Below are positions 47,808 to 60,142 of a stretch of 64,000 bases of DNA, piece by piece (the stretch's first letter is position 1; each line of letters starts with the position of its first letter). The position numbers were made by a program, and so were the translations under genes. The notes under the pieces are model-generated. The model did no database searches, was not told the DNA's origin, and worked only from the letters and a program-made list of their open reading frames with translations. Where the stretch lies: the NCBI GenBank assembly GCA_018398585.1, contig JAGTTD010000006.1, forward strand, positions 6,026,501-6,090,500. Direction: 5' to 3'. This DNA comes from Simmondsia chinensis (lineage: Eukaryota > Streptophyta > Magnoliopsida > Caryophyllales > Simmondsiaceae).

Positions 47808-48820
47808 TTACTTTTATAATAATCATAGTACTTTATTTATTTATTTTTTTTTTTTTTGTTGTTGTTTATGATTTTGTACCTATTTTAGGCCTTGATAAGT
47901 GTCATATTTTCTTCTAATAACCCAAACATATAGAAATAACAAAAAAAAAAAAAAAAACACCTAAATTTGTACTTATCTCTACCTATATAATAGAGAAGTA
48001 CCCAACTTCTCTAAAAACCTTGAACCTCTCATCTCTGCATTTTGAGGTAAATACCATCTAGCTTCCAAATGAAAGGGGACCAAAAAACATTATTATTGTC
48101 ATTATTGTTGTCCGTAATTAATTTGCACAATAATGATAAGGTCTTGGAATTGCAAAGATCCAAAATTATTATACACTAAAAAAAACTGCAATCAAGGCCA
48201 ACATTTTACAATTTCTCTCTATATAAAAGCAAAGTCATCTCCCTCCCAAAATCACCCAAATCCTAAATCCTCCAATTTGAGAGAGCAACTTTTGAGCTCC
48301 CCAAAGTATCTCCACAAAAGATATATTTAATAACCCAAAAATGTTCACCTTCCCAATGACCAATAAAGGGCTTAAAACAGTTTATTATAAATAGCATTTT
48401 ACCAAAAAAGTACTCTACAACAATATGCAACTCCATCATCACACAAACTCAAAAACCAAACCCAAATATCTTCGAATGGAGCATCTTTCAATTACACATA
48501 TATAACACTATAAATTACATTGGTTTATAGAGAAAGAAGGAATCAGCAGTGTGACAGTCGTTGGAATCAGAAGCAGAGGCCAGGTTTTAGTTCGTCGTCA
48601 ACAAGGAGCTACCTCACAATTTCAACGCACTTTTATTGGGTAGCCAGTGGTTTTGGATTATGTGACTGAAATGAAAGAGAAGAGTAGAATAAAAAAGAAA
48701 AGTAAAAGAATCCCATTTAAAAGTGGCCATCTCTAGAAAATGTTTATTTATATTTTAAATACGCTAACATTTTACTAGGATATAGGAAAGGATAATATCA
48801 GGTACTATGCAAATGCCAGA
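47808..48820. other. AT-rich intergenic DNA with Helitron-like 5' ends
   Basis: There is no gene. TCTCTACCTATATAATAGAG at 47977 and TCTCTCTATATAAAAGC near 48216 look like Helitron 5' termini, but no matching 3' hairpin plus CTAG was found. Otherwise it is AT-rich. Confidence 0.4.
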
Positions 48821-49011
48821 TATTAGAGTATCTAGATCTACATCAGTTACAATCATTGATTGTAACTTATATTCTGCTTCTGTCCAGATTTATATCTGTA
48901 TTATCTAGTTAGGATTACTTTAGTCTTTTCTCTACTATTGTACTCTCTATATATAGTCATATTGTAACCTTATTATATTCATTCAATCAAATATAATCTT
49001 CTTATTTCACA
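48821..49011 (+). repeat. 5' LTR of the second Copia element
   Basis: 191 bp, ending directly at the primer site. CTCTATATATAG at about 48945 is a likely core promoter. Confidence 0.92.
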
Positions 49012-49024
49012 TGGTATCAGAGCA
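49012..49024 (+). other. primer binding site (tRNA-Met)
   Basis: TGGTATCAGAGCA is an exact complement of the initiator tRNA-Met 3' end. Confidence 0.95.
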
Positions 49025-49082
49025 ATTTAAAATTGCCTAAAATATTTATATTTTCTTACTTTTTACTTTTCTTTCCTTCTCA

Positions 49083-52000
49083 ATGGCAGCCTCCTCAAAC
49101 CCTAATCCTAACCACCGATCCGTCGCTGCTGTCGCCGCCACCCCTTCTCCGGTGGTCTCTCAACTCCGACGAACCAACGCCGACGACAGCCCTACTGTCG
49201 GCCTTTCCCTTGCCGCGTTCCCTCCTCTAAACCACGCACTGCAACCTTTTCGATCCACCATGTTCAACCACCAGCCATTGTCCACTCCAACGCCGCCGTC
49301 TCCACCACCGGTGTCCCGCCTCCCCTCTGGTCGTCATCCTCTCTCAGTGGTCATGTGGTTCCACCGCCGTTGGTCACAGGCTTCCCACATCCCTCTCTCT
49401 TCTCACCTGTACCACCGCTGACTCTCCCTCAAAACGGTACCGGCTCCCCCTGGTGGTGCCGACCACCGCCACCCTCCCATCCATACCAGCCTCGGCCCTC
49501 CCAAACTCGGTGATGTCACCCTCTTCTCTCTCTCTCTCTCTCCTCTAGTCCTTTAACACCGGTATCCCCTTCCTTTTTGCTACCTCTTTCTATCATTTCA
49601 CAGGTTATTACGGTCAAATTGGAAATTACCACTGATTACCCAGTATGGCGCGAACAATTTTACATGATTTTAATAGCCCATCAAATCTTGGGGTATATTG
49701 ATGGTACGTACCCATGTCCCTCTGCTTATTCAATTAATACTGATGGGACCCCCACTATTAACCCAGAATATCTAACCTGGATATTAACAGAACAAAGCCT
49801 TCGATCAAGTATTGCTGCCACTCTATCTCGCCTTATTCTTAATGATGTAATTTGCCAATCTACCTCTATGCTACGTGGGATGCCTTGGTCAAACGCTTTC
49901 GGAACCATTTGATGGCAAAGGAGTTTGACTTATGGACGCAATTAATCCTACTTCGGAAAGACAATAAAATTATGGAGACGTATCTCTTTGAGCTTAAGTT
50001 AATTGTTGATAACTTGGCTTCCATTGACTCTCCTGTCTCTAATGCAGAACTTGTTCATCATGCCCTATTTGGTCTTCGCCCTGAGTACGCTGCCATTGGT
50101 ACCTTTGTCCGCACGTCATCGCGGTTTGTCAGTTTTGAACAATTGAAAACTGACCTTATTAATGAGGAGGCTGCCCTCAACCGATACAGTATACGCACTA
50201 CTACTAAGTCTAGTCATGCTTTAGTTTCTATAGGAACAGGTCACCAGGGCAACAACCAAGGTCGCGGAGGACGTGGATGACAACACAACCGTCGTGGTGG
50301 ATGAGGCAGCAGATTTGGAAATCAAGGGCAGTATCAGCACCCTCAACCGGGGAATCCTAGCCCTGGAGGCTCGAGTGTACCTCAGTATGGAGCTACCCAC
50401 CTAACTATGCCCCTTGGGCTCGATATGCAGGTAATCCCCCTATTCACTCCAATGGTGGTATACTTGGACCACGATCACAATTTTGCCAGATTTGCAACCA
50501 CACTGGACATGTTGCTCTTGCTTGCCCTCGCCGCTTCAACAACAATTCCTTCCTTGATCCATCTCAGTCATTCTCCGCCAAACCTCAAGACTACAATTGT
50601 TACCTTGACTCAGGAGCCTCTAACCATATGACGCCGAATCCATAATCTTCTTCCTATTATCGTGGTCATAAAAGTGTGCTTGTTGGTGATAGTACTTTAT
50701 TGCCTATTACACATATGGGTTCCTCATCCATACATACAACATCTCGACCCTTAGTTTTAAATGATGTTATGCTATTCCCTAAACTCACTCATAGTCTCCT
50801 ATCTATCAAAAGGTTGTATCAAGATAACAATTGTATGGTAGAATTTGATTCCAATTTTTTTTGTGTTAAGCACAAAGCTACGAGAACACCGCTCCTACGG
50901 GGACGCAGTAATGGTCCTCTCTATAATTTCTCACCACTAGTCTCAGGTCTCATGGCACGCGCTCACTTGGGGGAACTATGGCATCAATGGCTAGGTCACT
51001 TAGGTAATTCTATTTTAGGCGTTCCGTGTAAATGTAAACTTATTTGTAGTGCTAATTTTTTAGACATTTGTGAATCTTGTTGTTTAGGAAAGTCTACCCG
51101 TTTGCTGTTTGAACGTGGTCTGCGTAGTACTACTACTCATTTACAACTTATACATTCTGATACACATTATGACATGTGGCAATCTTTTGTTTTTTCTACT
51201 TCTGAAATTAAATATTATGTAATCTTTGTTGATAACTTCTTTCGATTTACTAAGCTATATCCAATGCTGCGAAAATCTGATGTTTTTGAAATTTTCACCA
51301 CCTCTAAAACCCTTGTCAAAAATTAATTTAACACAAAAATTAAAAATTTTCAAAGTGATGGTGGAGGTGAATATCATCATCAACGTATGAATTTTCTTTG
51401 CAAATCTCATGGTATTCACTTCCGCCTATCATGTCCTGATACCCCACAACAAAATGGGGTGACGAAAGGCAAGCATCGGCATCTAAATGAAATAGCACGG
51501 ACGCTACTAATTCAATCCAAACTTCCTTTTCATTTTTGGGAATGATGCATTTTGTATTGCTTGCCACACAATAAATCGACTCCCAACACCTGCTTTGTCA
51601 AATTGTTCTCCTTTTGATAAACTTCTTAAAACCAAACCCGACTACAATCGTTTTCGCATCTTTGGGTATGCATGTTATCCTAACCTCACAACCCTATGCC
51701 CCTCACAAATTAATCCCACGGTCTGTTCTCTATGTTTTTCTTGGCTATGCAGCTCGTTACAAAGGGTTTCGATGTCTTGACCCTAACACTGGTAGTATAT
51801 ATGTGAGTCATCATGTCCGCTTTGATGAGTCTCGTTTTCGCTATCTGGACCTTGTGTAGTAAAACAATGCTGTGTCCCCGAATAATGTCACAATGTCCCT
51901 TCCCATTCCCCTTCCCCTTGTCCCTGCTCCACTAAGAATAGACCAACCTCACCTAAGTCAACCTATCCCCATAGCGTCAGTCCCAAGTAACCATGTTAGA

Positions 52001-53427
52001 CCACCTACCCCACAATCTTTCCCACCTACTCAAACTGCTTCCAGCCTCACTGGTCCCTTGCCCGAGTGCCTTGATGCAAATATACCTGACTGCCCACTCG
52101 ACATTGTGATTCAAATCAGGACCTCCCCTCCCCTATCCTCGATCTCACCAATGTTTTGGCTGACACTATTAGTAGCAACCTTGTCCCAACAAATGCTAAC
52201 CCCACATCAGTGTCATTTACCAATGTCCATCCTATGTAAACGAGTTTAAAAGATGGAATACGAAAACCAAAATATCCTCTTTTGCTATCTTCTATCACTG
52301 TAATTTAGGAACCCACATGATATTCACAGGCAGTAAAGAACCCTCACTGGCAAGAAGCTATGGCTAAGGAATTTAATGCATTAATTCAAAATCACACTTG
52401 GGATTTATTTCCTTATGATCCGCATAAAAATCTTGTAGGAAGTACTTAGAAATACCGGGTGCAATATAAAACGGATAGTTCTATCGAACAGTTTAAGGCT
52501 CGCTTGGTCGCTCGAGGTTTTCATCAGCGTGAAGGTATTGACTACAAGGAAACCTTTAGTTTTGTTGCCAGACCTCCCACTATTCGCTTTATTCTTTCAC
52601 TTGCAATCACAAATGCATGGCCTATACGATAACTTGATGTCAAAAATGCATTCCTACATTGATTTTTAAAGGAAGAAGTATACATGCGTCAACCACAGGG
52701 ATTCACTCGTCCTAAGTACCCTAATCATGTTTGTCGCTTGCGTAAGGCCTTGTACGGCCTCAAACAGGCTCCTTGGGCTTGGTTCCAATAGTTCAGTTCT
52801 TTCTTATTTACTCTTGGGTTCATTTGTAGCTGGGCTAACCCATCTTTATTCATATGTCACACTTCTTGTGATCTTATTTGTCTTTTACTTTATGTGGATG
52901 ATATAATTTTAACTGGGACTAACACCTCTTCCATTGACAGCTTTATCAATACCCTTTCTGCTCAATTTGCAATGAAGGACCTCCGTCCTCTGCACTACTT
53001 CCTCAGTACTGAGGCTAAACGTAGCTCCACTGGTCTATTCCTATCTCAACACAAATATAGCATCGACCTACTCACAAAACTCAATATGCATGATGCCAAA
53101 CCTGTTAAAACACCATTACCTGCTCGTATCCACCTATCTTTGAGTGAAGGGGATCTCCTTGCACACCCTACTGAGTATGGGAGTGCTGTTGGGGTACTTC
53201 AATATCTGACTATGACTTATCCTGATATATGCTATGCTGTTAACGTTGTTTCTTAGTTCATGCGTGCTCCTAGTTATTGGCAGGTTGTGAAGCGGGTCCT
53301 ACATTACGTGAAAAGCACTCCCGACCATGGTCTGTCCATTCTTCCTGGTTCATGTACCACCATAGTAGCTTTTGTTGATGCAGATTGGGATGGCTGTCCG
53401 AACACTCGTCGTTTCACCACAGCTTAT
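49083..53427 (+). pseudogene. Copia gag-pol polyprotein, 5' part
   Basis: Gag starts with an Ala/Pro/Ser-rich leader at the ATG 49083. After frame changes come YPVWREQFYMILIAHQILGY (49630) and the gag domain up to 50280. A CCHC knuckle CQICNHTGHVALAC is at 50484-50525 and the protease DSGASNHMT near 50605. GAG-pre-integrase LWHQWLGHLG is near 50980. The integrase contains PQQNGVTKGKHR. The RT has [27 protein letters not shown] and YVDD (52890). RNase H begins AFVDADWDG (53370) and is cut at 53427 by the inserted element. Stops and frameshifts are frequent; many stops replace Trp or Gln (TAG, TAA). Confidence 0.92.
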
Positions 53428-54183
53428 TGTCACGGACTGCTTAGTTCCATAGGAATTTTGCTTAATTTTATTATGTCTTGTACTACGGTGAGAATGTTCT
53501 AGAAGGCCACGGTGCTTGCTAGGCTCTTCTTGAATATTCTTGCGAAGTAATATTTATGTACTTAGTCCAATTTTGTAAGGACGCAAACCTTTGGTGAAGT
53601 GCTCGGCACGGATCCGTAAAGGGGTGTGTCCCTAGGACGTAATGCAAAAAATATCTAAGTTTTGTACAGGGTAGCATTATCTAGAACAATGTAGAAATAA
53701 ATTAGCTTGATGAGGAAGCTAAAGGGAGAGCAAAGGGGGTGGCCAAAAGGCTTGGGTTTCCCTCCAAAACCAAAGATTCAAAAAAGGGAGGGAAATTGAA
53801 GTTCAAAAGTGTGAGGAGGGGGAGAGAACCGGCGCCCATCCCTTGTCTTGCTCCCCAAGCATATTTTTGTCTATAAATACAAGTGTAAATAATGAGAAGG
53901 GATCATCTTCCCCAAACTCCCAAAATTTCCAACACTTCCAACTCTCTTTCTCTCTACCGTATCTCTCTCTCTATTTTGTGTATGTGTTGTGTTTCCTTTT
54001 CCTTCCAAATATAATTATTCCGCTGCGTTATTCAACACTCTCTTATTTTTGGGGTTTGCCTGACTTAGTGAGGCACTTTCGGAGTGAAGCTAAGTGGCAT
54101 CACGGATCTTAATGAGGAACCGTTAGGGGTGAATTTAAGGGCATCTTGAGGCCGTGACATGGGTAAAATGTCATCCTGTGGCA
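53428..54183 (+). repeat. 5' LTR of the chromovirus-like element
   Basis: 756 bp, closely matching 57924-58666 apart from a CT-repeat length difference near 53950. It contains TCTATAAATACA at about 53870, a likely core promoter. Confidence 0.9.
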
Positions 54184-54186
54184 GCG

Positions 54187-54198
54187 TGGTATCAGAGC
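54187..54198 (+). other. primer binding site (tRNA-Met)
   Basis: TGGTATCAGAGC lies three bases inside the LTR end. Confidence 0.92.
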
Positions 54199-54281
54199 GA
54201 AGTTCGCCCATGGCTGGGAGTGAAACCTTGAAGGAAAGGGGTGTGGGAACATCACGAAAATAGGAGAAACCGAGAGGAGGT

Positions 54282-57200
54282 ATGGAGTCCAAAACGTATG
54301 AGGTAGAGTCAAGCAAGGGTAAGGACTCGTTGATCATGCGAGGTACGCTTACTAGCCTTGACATGGACGGTGTCAACATGGGATTGGTACCGGGTGAGGT
54401 TTATGAAGTTCATACAACCGTGAGCACTTCGGGTAGAAGTACTTTGGGTTGTGGGGGCAAGCGAATCAGGCGTCATAGCTGTTTCTTGTGTGGGGAGCCT
54501 CACTACGCACGTGAATGTCCTAAAAGGTAGGCACTAGAGGCGCGGGTGGCTGCACTTGAACAAGAGGCAGGGTCGAATGACGAGGAGGCTTGCACCGTAC
54601 CAGATGGGGACAGCACGTAGGGTGGGGGAGACTTGCGTGTCGCTGAGCGGGTTGGTGCCCAGGACCGTGCCGAGGCACCACAGGCAGTGTCTGGTGCACA
54701 GGTCCCAGGAACCAGCAAGGACAGGACCCAGGACCGTGCCCAGGCATAGCAGACAGTGTCGGGTGCACAGGTCCCAGGGGCCAGCAGAGACAGAACCCAG
54801 GACCGTGCCTAGGGACGACGGACAGTACCGGGTGCACAAGTCGTAGGATCGGAAGAGACACGGGCTGCTGCGTTGGGCCAGACGCAGGCCCATGTTAGGA
54901 CATGGACACAGGGAGCTGCGTGTGTCGTGGCGTAGGCCCCGGATGCTGCGTATGTCAAAGAGCAGGCCCAGGGTGCGGCGTGTGACAGCACGCTGGCCCA
55001 GACCAGGGAGAGTGCACAGGGGTGCACGAGTGTCAGGACGCATGCTAATGGGACCACGCATGGGCCTGAGCTAAGTGCACAGGTGTGCACAAAGAACCAG
55101 ACACGAGCCAAGGGTCTGGGACGGAGGTGCTTGAGTTTGCCTTGGGTGCACACATTGTGCATGCCTTGGGGGCTCATGGGGCCAAGACACTTGAGAGTGT
55201 GGAGGTCCAAACAAAGTTAGGTGATGATGCATATGAGTCAGCCGCTGGTGTGCATGGGACACAGGCCAAGGGGATCCAAGGGCCTAAGACACGGGGGTGT
55301 GTTCAGGTCCAAAATGGTGCGTATTGGGGCGCACTAGGGTCAGCCAAGGGTGCACACATTGCGCATGCCAAGGTGATCCAAGAGACCAAAACGAGTGAGT
55401 TCGTGGAGGTCAAGCAAAGTGCACAACCAGGTGCACAAGACACAACCAAGGCACAGGATCGTGCCAAAGACCAAGGGCAGGCGTGTGTTGCGTAGGCCCA
55501 AGGTGTTGCCAGAACCGAACCCAGGGAGCAGGCAGAGGTTTAGACTTTTGATGCTGAAACCAAAGCAAAGGTGGTGCACGGAGCTTATGAGAGTGAGGCC
55601 TACATTGGACTTGGAAGGCACAGGGCTGCATAGGTCAGTGCGCAAGTCCTGGGCCAGGCCCAACCAAAGGCACTGGATTTGGAAGTTGCTGGTGACAACA
55701 GGAGCAAGACACGGTTTGCTGCGCAGGTTCGGGCGCAGGGCCCTGTCATGACACAGGCGCTGGGCGCTGCGCTGGTCCAGGCGCAGGTCCGGGGTGCTGC
55801 ACTGATTCCGGTGCAGGCCCAAGTTACGTTGAGACAGGCCAAGGGTTCCATATGTACTGAAACGCCGGCCCAAGACGAGGGAACCAAGGTACGGGCATGC
55901 ACCAGGGTTCAGAACATGGTGTCAGGGACGTTGGCGCAAGGGTGCGCTGGGGTTCGGGAAGGCGCACACTTAGGTGCGCATGACACATCAATGGTAGGGC
56001 ACTCAAAATTGGGACACGGGGGTGTCAACACAAGGGTGCTTGTTCCTGAGACTAAGGCACTTTGTGAAATGGGTGCCAAACAAAAATCCAGTTTGAGACA
56101 AGAAGCAGAGAGGCTCGGGTTGGGCCTTGATATGGGGGTGAGATGGATGAAGAGAAGAACTTCTTCATTTAGGCTCATCCATCATAGGGGAGGCGTTGTG
56201 TCAACTTGTATTATGGGTTGGCATGGCACAACGGGTTTGATGGTGGTCCGAGGAGATGACTTCAAGACGATGTCGGGGATGAACTTCCTCAATGTCCTAA
56301 AATCACTTTCACTTCCAAGGGATGATGTTATGAAGATGATTCAAATCAAGGAGGCGCAAAGTGAACTTGAAGCTCACAAGAACGCAAGACCACATGACAA
56401 GCCGAAGCAACCACCTTTGGGCGCAGAGGTGGAACTCAGGACCGTGGACCAAGCAAGAGGCGCACATGGGCTGTGTTGGAGTGCGCAAGTGCTGCGCATG
56501 ACAGTGCAAGTAGTGGGCGTGAGTGTGCTTGGCCTAGGCATGGCAGAGCATGACTTAGGACCGGAGGCACAGAACTTGGGACTCGGGGCATTGATCTTGA
56601 CATTGGGTGCACATGGGGTGCGCACCAATGCCTTTGGGGAGCCCATTGAGGCACAACACTTGGGACGGGGTGTCAATGGGATGCCCATCCTAAAAAAAGA
56701 CGCTTCTTCCTTAAAATATTTGAAGTCCGATGCAGAGGAGGACAAGGCCTACACACAAAGGGCATGGCTAAAGGAGACGTGGGACAAGCTGAAGCTTCCA
56801 TGGGAGGAAGTGCACTGCAGTAACAGGTTGGGGCCTGGGACAGGGTCCCCGACCATGCTGACCCACATCCAGGACAAGGCCAAGGCAGCCCACAGGGGGC
56901 GCTGGGCTGCGCTTGGGCTGGACCGTGACAGTGCCGGGCATGACAGGACCAGGATCGTGCTGGGAGTGCCCAGGGCTGTGCATGTGGTGCATTTGATGGT
57001 GCACCGGATGCAAATCGAGATGCAAGGGGTGCGCACTGCAACACACAACTTGTATTGTGGTGGGCATTGCCAAGACTCAAGTTCGGATGCACAAGACTTG
57101 GGGCTGGGCGTGCCTGACATGGACTTGGGTGCACACCACTTTTTCGGGAGTGTGCACGACATGGGCTGTGCACAAAGGTGCATGACTTGGGCTTGAGTGG

Positions 57201-57870
57201 GCATGGGTTGCACACGAAGGCTCTTGACTTGGATATAGGTGCGCATGGGTTGCGCACGGCTAGGCGTGACTTGTGCTTGACATGGCATGGGTTGAGTTGG
57301 GTTGCACTTGACTTGCGGTTGAATGCACAAGGCGTGCACATTGTTGAACATGAGATATGCAAGGGTGCACATCACTCTTCAGCACAGGGGCTGCTGAAAA
57401 CCGAACCGAAAATCCGAATGCAGAGGCTTGGGACGAACTGTGGAGAGGCACAGACCGTGAACAGCAAGATCAGGATCCAAGGATGGGGAAGCTTGAGGCA
57501 TGGCTTGACATGGGGCTGGCATGACTCAAGAGGGGCTAAACATCCAAGGAACATGAAGATCTATGCACTACTGAAGGGAGCACGAGTGCCCAGACCTTTG
57601 CCAAATCAAAATAAACAAAACTTAGAACTTTTGGGGTGCGCAAGCACTCGGGACAGGACCACGCTGCTGGACAACCTTTCTGCAGCACAACAGGTAGTGA
57701 AGCAACATGTGAAGTTGCCAAAGAAGATAAAGGAACCTGCGGAACGAGACTCGTGAAGCAGAAACCGAACTAAGAACTTCTTGTACTTGGTGCGTTGGAA
57801 GGGTTTTCCGGACTTGAAGATACGAAGAAGAAGAGGAAGACTCCAACCAACAAGGAACGGCGTCTAAAGC
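54282..57870 (+). pseudogene. gag-protease-chromodomain remnant with repetitive GC-rich reading frame
   Basis: From the ATG at 54282 an 82-codon frame ends in a CCHC knuckle, CFLCGEPHYAREC (54480-54518), with the C-x2-C-x3-H-x4-C spacing of chromovirus Gag. After a TAG the frame continues into Ala/Gln/Gly-rich repeats, including 69 bp tandem units at 54660-54850. A 505-codon open frame (55679-57196) contains QEAERLGLGL and GDDFKTMSGMNFL, which match the flap and C-terminal parts of chromovirus protease. The catalytic DTG position reads EMG. Another frame (57178-57756) leads, after a TGA, into FLYLVRWKGFPD at about 57777, a chromodomain core. There is nothing like RT or integrase anywhere between. 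It probably has no catalytic activity; whether any part is translated is unknown. Confidence 0.7.
54660..54850 (+). repeat. 69 bp in-frame tandem repeat
   Basis: Units start at 54660, 54729 and 54798 with caggaccgtgcc. Each encodes about 23 residues built on QDRA and VSGAQVPG. The third unit is partial. Confidence 0.85.
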
Positions 57871-57911
57871 ACTCAAGACCGTCTAGCATTGACGAGGACG
57901 TCAATAGCTTA

Positions 57912-57923
57912 GGTGAGGGAGGG
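57912..57923 (+). other. polypurine tract
   Basis: ggtgagggaggg directly precedes the 3' LTR start TGTCACGG. Confidence 0.85.
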
Positions 57924-58666
57924 TGTCACGGACCGCTTAGTTCCACAGGAATTTTGCTTAATTTTATTATGTCTTGTAATACGGTGAGAATGTTCTAGAA
58001 GGCCACGGTGCTTGCTAGGCTCTTCTTGAATATTCTTACAAAGTAATATTTATGTACTTAGTCCAATTTTGTAAGGACGCAAACCTTTGGTGAAGTGCTA
58101 GGCACGGATCCGTAGAGGGGCGTGTCCTTAGGACATAATGTAAAATATATCTAAGTCTTGTATAGCATAGCATTATCTAGAACAATGTAGAAATAAGTTA
58201 GCTTGATGAGGAAGCCAAAGGGAGAGCAAAGGGGGGGGCCAAAAGGCTTGGGTTTCCCTCCAAAACCAAAGATTCAAAAATGGGAGGGAAATTTAAGTTC
58301 AAAAGTGTACGGAGGGAGAGAGAACCGGCGCCCATCCCTTGCCTTGCTCCCCAAGCATATTTTTTTCTATAAATACAAGTGTAAATAATGAGAAGGGATC
58401 ATCTTCCCCAAACTCCAAAAATTTCCAACACTTTCAACTCTCTCTCTCTCTCTCTATTTTGTGTATGTGTTGTGTTTTCTTTTCCTTCCAAATATAATTA
58501 TTCCACTGCGTTATTCAATACTCTCTTATTTTCGGGGTTTGCCTGACTTAGTGAGGCACTTTTGAAGTGAAGCTAAGTGGCATCGCGGGTCTTAACGAGG
58601 AACCGTTAGGGGTGAAGTTAAGGGCATCTTGAGGTCGTGACATGGGTAAAATCTCATCCCGTGATA
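57924..58666 (+). repeat. 3' LTR of the chromovirus-like element
   Basis: 743 bp, with the same order of blocks as 53428-54183. Confidence 0.9.
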
Positions 58667-58670
58667 TTAT

Positions 58671-59042
58671 GCTCTATTTCTTGGTTCCAATCTTATCTCT
58701 TAGGATGCCAAGAAACAACATATTGTTGCCAAGTCTACTATAGAGTCTGAATATTGTGCTATAGCTTAAGCTGTAGCTAAGAGTGACTGGGTTCGATATC
58801 TAGTGCGAGACCTTAGCCTTCGCCATTCTGGTCCTATTGTGGCATTCTGTGATAATGTCTCTGCCTCTTACTTAGCTGCAAATCTTGTGTCTAATGATAA
58901 AAGCAAGCATGTAAGTGTTGATTTCCACTATGTAAGGGAGAAAGTTCTCAAACTCAATCTCTAGGTTCGATACACGCCAACTGCTCGTCTGATTACTGAT
59001 ATCTTCACCAAAGGTCTTTCCTCTAATAGGTTCCACTATTAT
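58671..59042 (+). pseudogene. Copia RNase H, 3' part (after the insertion)
   Basis: This resumes the frame cut at 53427: ALFLGSNLIS, a stop in place of Trp, then DAKKQHIVAKSTIESEYCA and FCDNVSASYLAAN, ending with DIFTKGL. Stops at 58713, 58767 and 58962 show decay. The purine tract and 3' LTR follow. Confidence 0.9.
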
Positions 59043-59086
59043 TAAAGCATTCTTCATGTGGGCCCACCCGTTTTGATTGGAGGGCA

Positions 59087-59277
59087 TATTAGAGTATCTA
59101 GATCTACATCTATTAGAGTTATTGATTGTGACTTATATTCTACTTCTATATTCAGATTTATATCTGTATTATCTAGTTAGGGTTACTATAGTCTTTTTTC
59201 TACTATTGTACTCTCTATATAGTCATATGATAAACTCATTATATCCATTCAATCAAACACAATCTCCTTATTTCACA
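59087..59277 (+). repeat. 3' LTR of the second Copia element
   Basis: 191 bp, aligned with the 5' LTR with scattered substitutions. Confidence 0.92.
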
Positions 59278-59282
59278 CCAAA

Positions 59283-60142
59283 TACATGTTAGTCCTAAGC
59301 AAATTCAGAAAAAAAAAGGCATTTGGCGGGTCCAGTCCACCTTGAGCCCTTGAATACTGGATTATCAAGAGCTTTGAGAATCCTAGTAACTTGCTCATCC
59401 GGTAACAAGCAAGATTCAAGTTGCTTACCCTTAATGATTCTTTCCATTAATACCAATGTCATGTTTTGAAAAATATCCAATCGATTGGATATTTCACCCG
59501 ATTAATCGGATAGACCTCCAGTATGAGGGAAAAGCTGTCTTTGACCAAAATTTTATTTTTTTTTCTTATTTTTTCGTTTTTTTTCAGTTTTTGTATAGTA
59601 AACACTATAAATAGATATTAGTCCTTTATTGTAATTCGTTCTTTACTTGATTAATAAATTTTTTTTTTTTTTTTTGGTTCAACAATAAAATTTCTACTTT
59701 GTTATTCAATTCTAATTCGCTCTCTCAATTTCTCCAATTTCTACCTCCTTCTCTCTTCCCTTCTCTCTCCAACTTCTTCTTCATTGCTGCAATCTCCCTC
59801 TTTCCTCTGCAGTTCTACTATTTTTCTTCCAATATCTTCATTGTCGATAGATAGTGATCTTTAGGTCACGATAACCAAGTTCCTTATTTAGATCCCCAAG
59901 TACTACACTGTCTATAGAACTCGAAATATCCCACATCACATGCTAAATACATGACATTAGCCCTATAAATACCTCCTATCTCACCATAAATCATCCCAAA
60001 ATTCTCCTTTGGATTTCCAAATTCTCTAGCTACATTTCTTTAAAGCTTGAATTTAGCTCTTCTCACCAAATGGGTTAAATATGTCGACCTAAATTCAACC
60101 CTACTATAAAGATCCCGATCCAAATTCACCTTCTTTGAGTGA
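59283..60142. other. intergenic DNA without recognised gene
   Basis: There is a 61-codon minus-strand ORF at 59295-59480 with no motif I know. A CTATAAATAG at about 59607 is followed by a T-rich and CT-rich stretch (59650-59770) that resembles a promoter and leader, or an LTR fragment. Nothing can be assigned. Confidence 0.4.

Larger units (their letters stand above)
53428..58666 (+). mobile_element. non-autonomous chromovirus-like LTR retrotransposon
   Basis: The LTRs at 53428-54183 and 57924-58666 begin TGTCACGGAC. A tRNA-Met primer site (54187-54198) and the purine tract ggtgagggaggg (57912-57923) are canonical. A short target duplication ttat flanks it (53424-53427, 58667-58670). The interior keeps a gag knuckle, a ruined protease and part of a chromodomain, but has no RT, RNase H or integrase. 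It was inserted into the RNase H region of the Copia element after that element had landed. Confidence 0.9.
48821..59277 (+). mobile_element. Ty1/Copia element, split by a chromovirus-like element
   Basis: The LTRs at 48821-49011 and 59087-59277 are both 191 bp, starting TATTAGAGTATC and ending TTTCACA. A tRNA-Met primer site follows the first LTR and a purine-rich ggaggg precedes the last. Flanks ccaga and ccaaa (48816-48820, 59278-59282) suit a 5 bp duplication with one change. Removing the insertion at 53428-58666 leaves about 5.2 kb, normal for Copia. Confidence 0.93.

Noticed and set aside
54503..57554. Many long minus-strand ORFs (up to 229 codons)
   Set aside because: They are antisense shadows of the GC-rich repetitive frame. 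The primer site, purine tract and knuckle all place the element on the plus strand.
59295..59480. 61-codon minus-strand ORF
   Set aside because: It has no recognised motif, no promoter or partner, and ORFs of this length are common by chance here.
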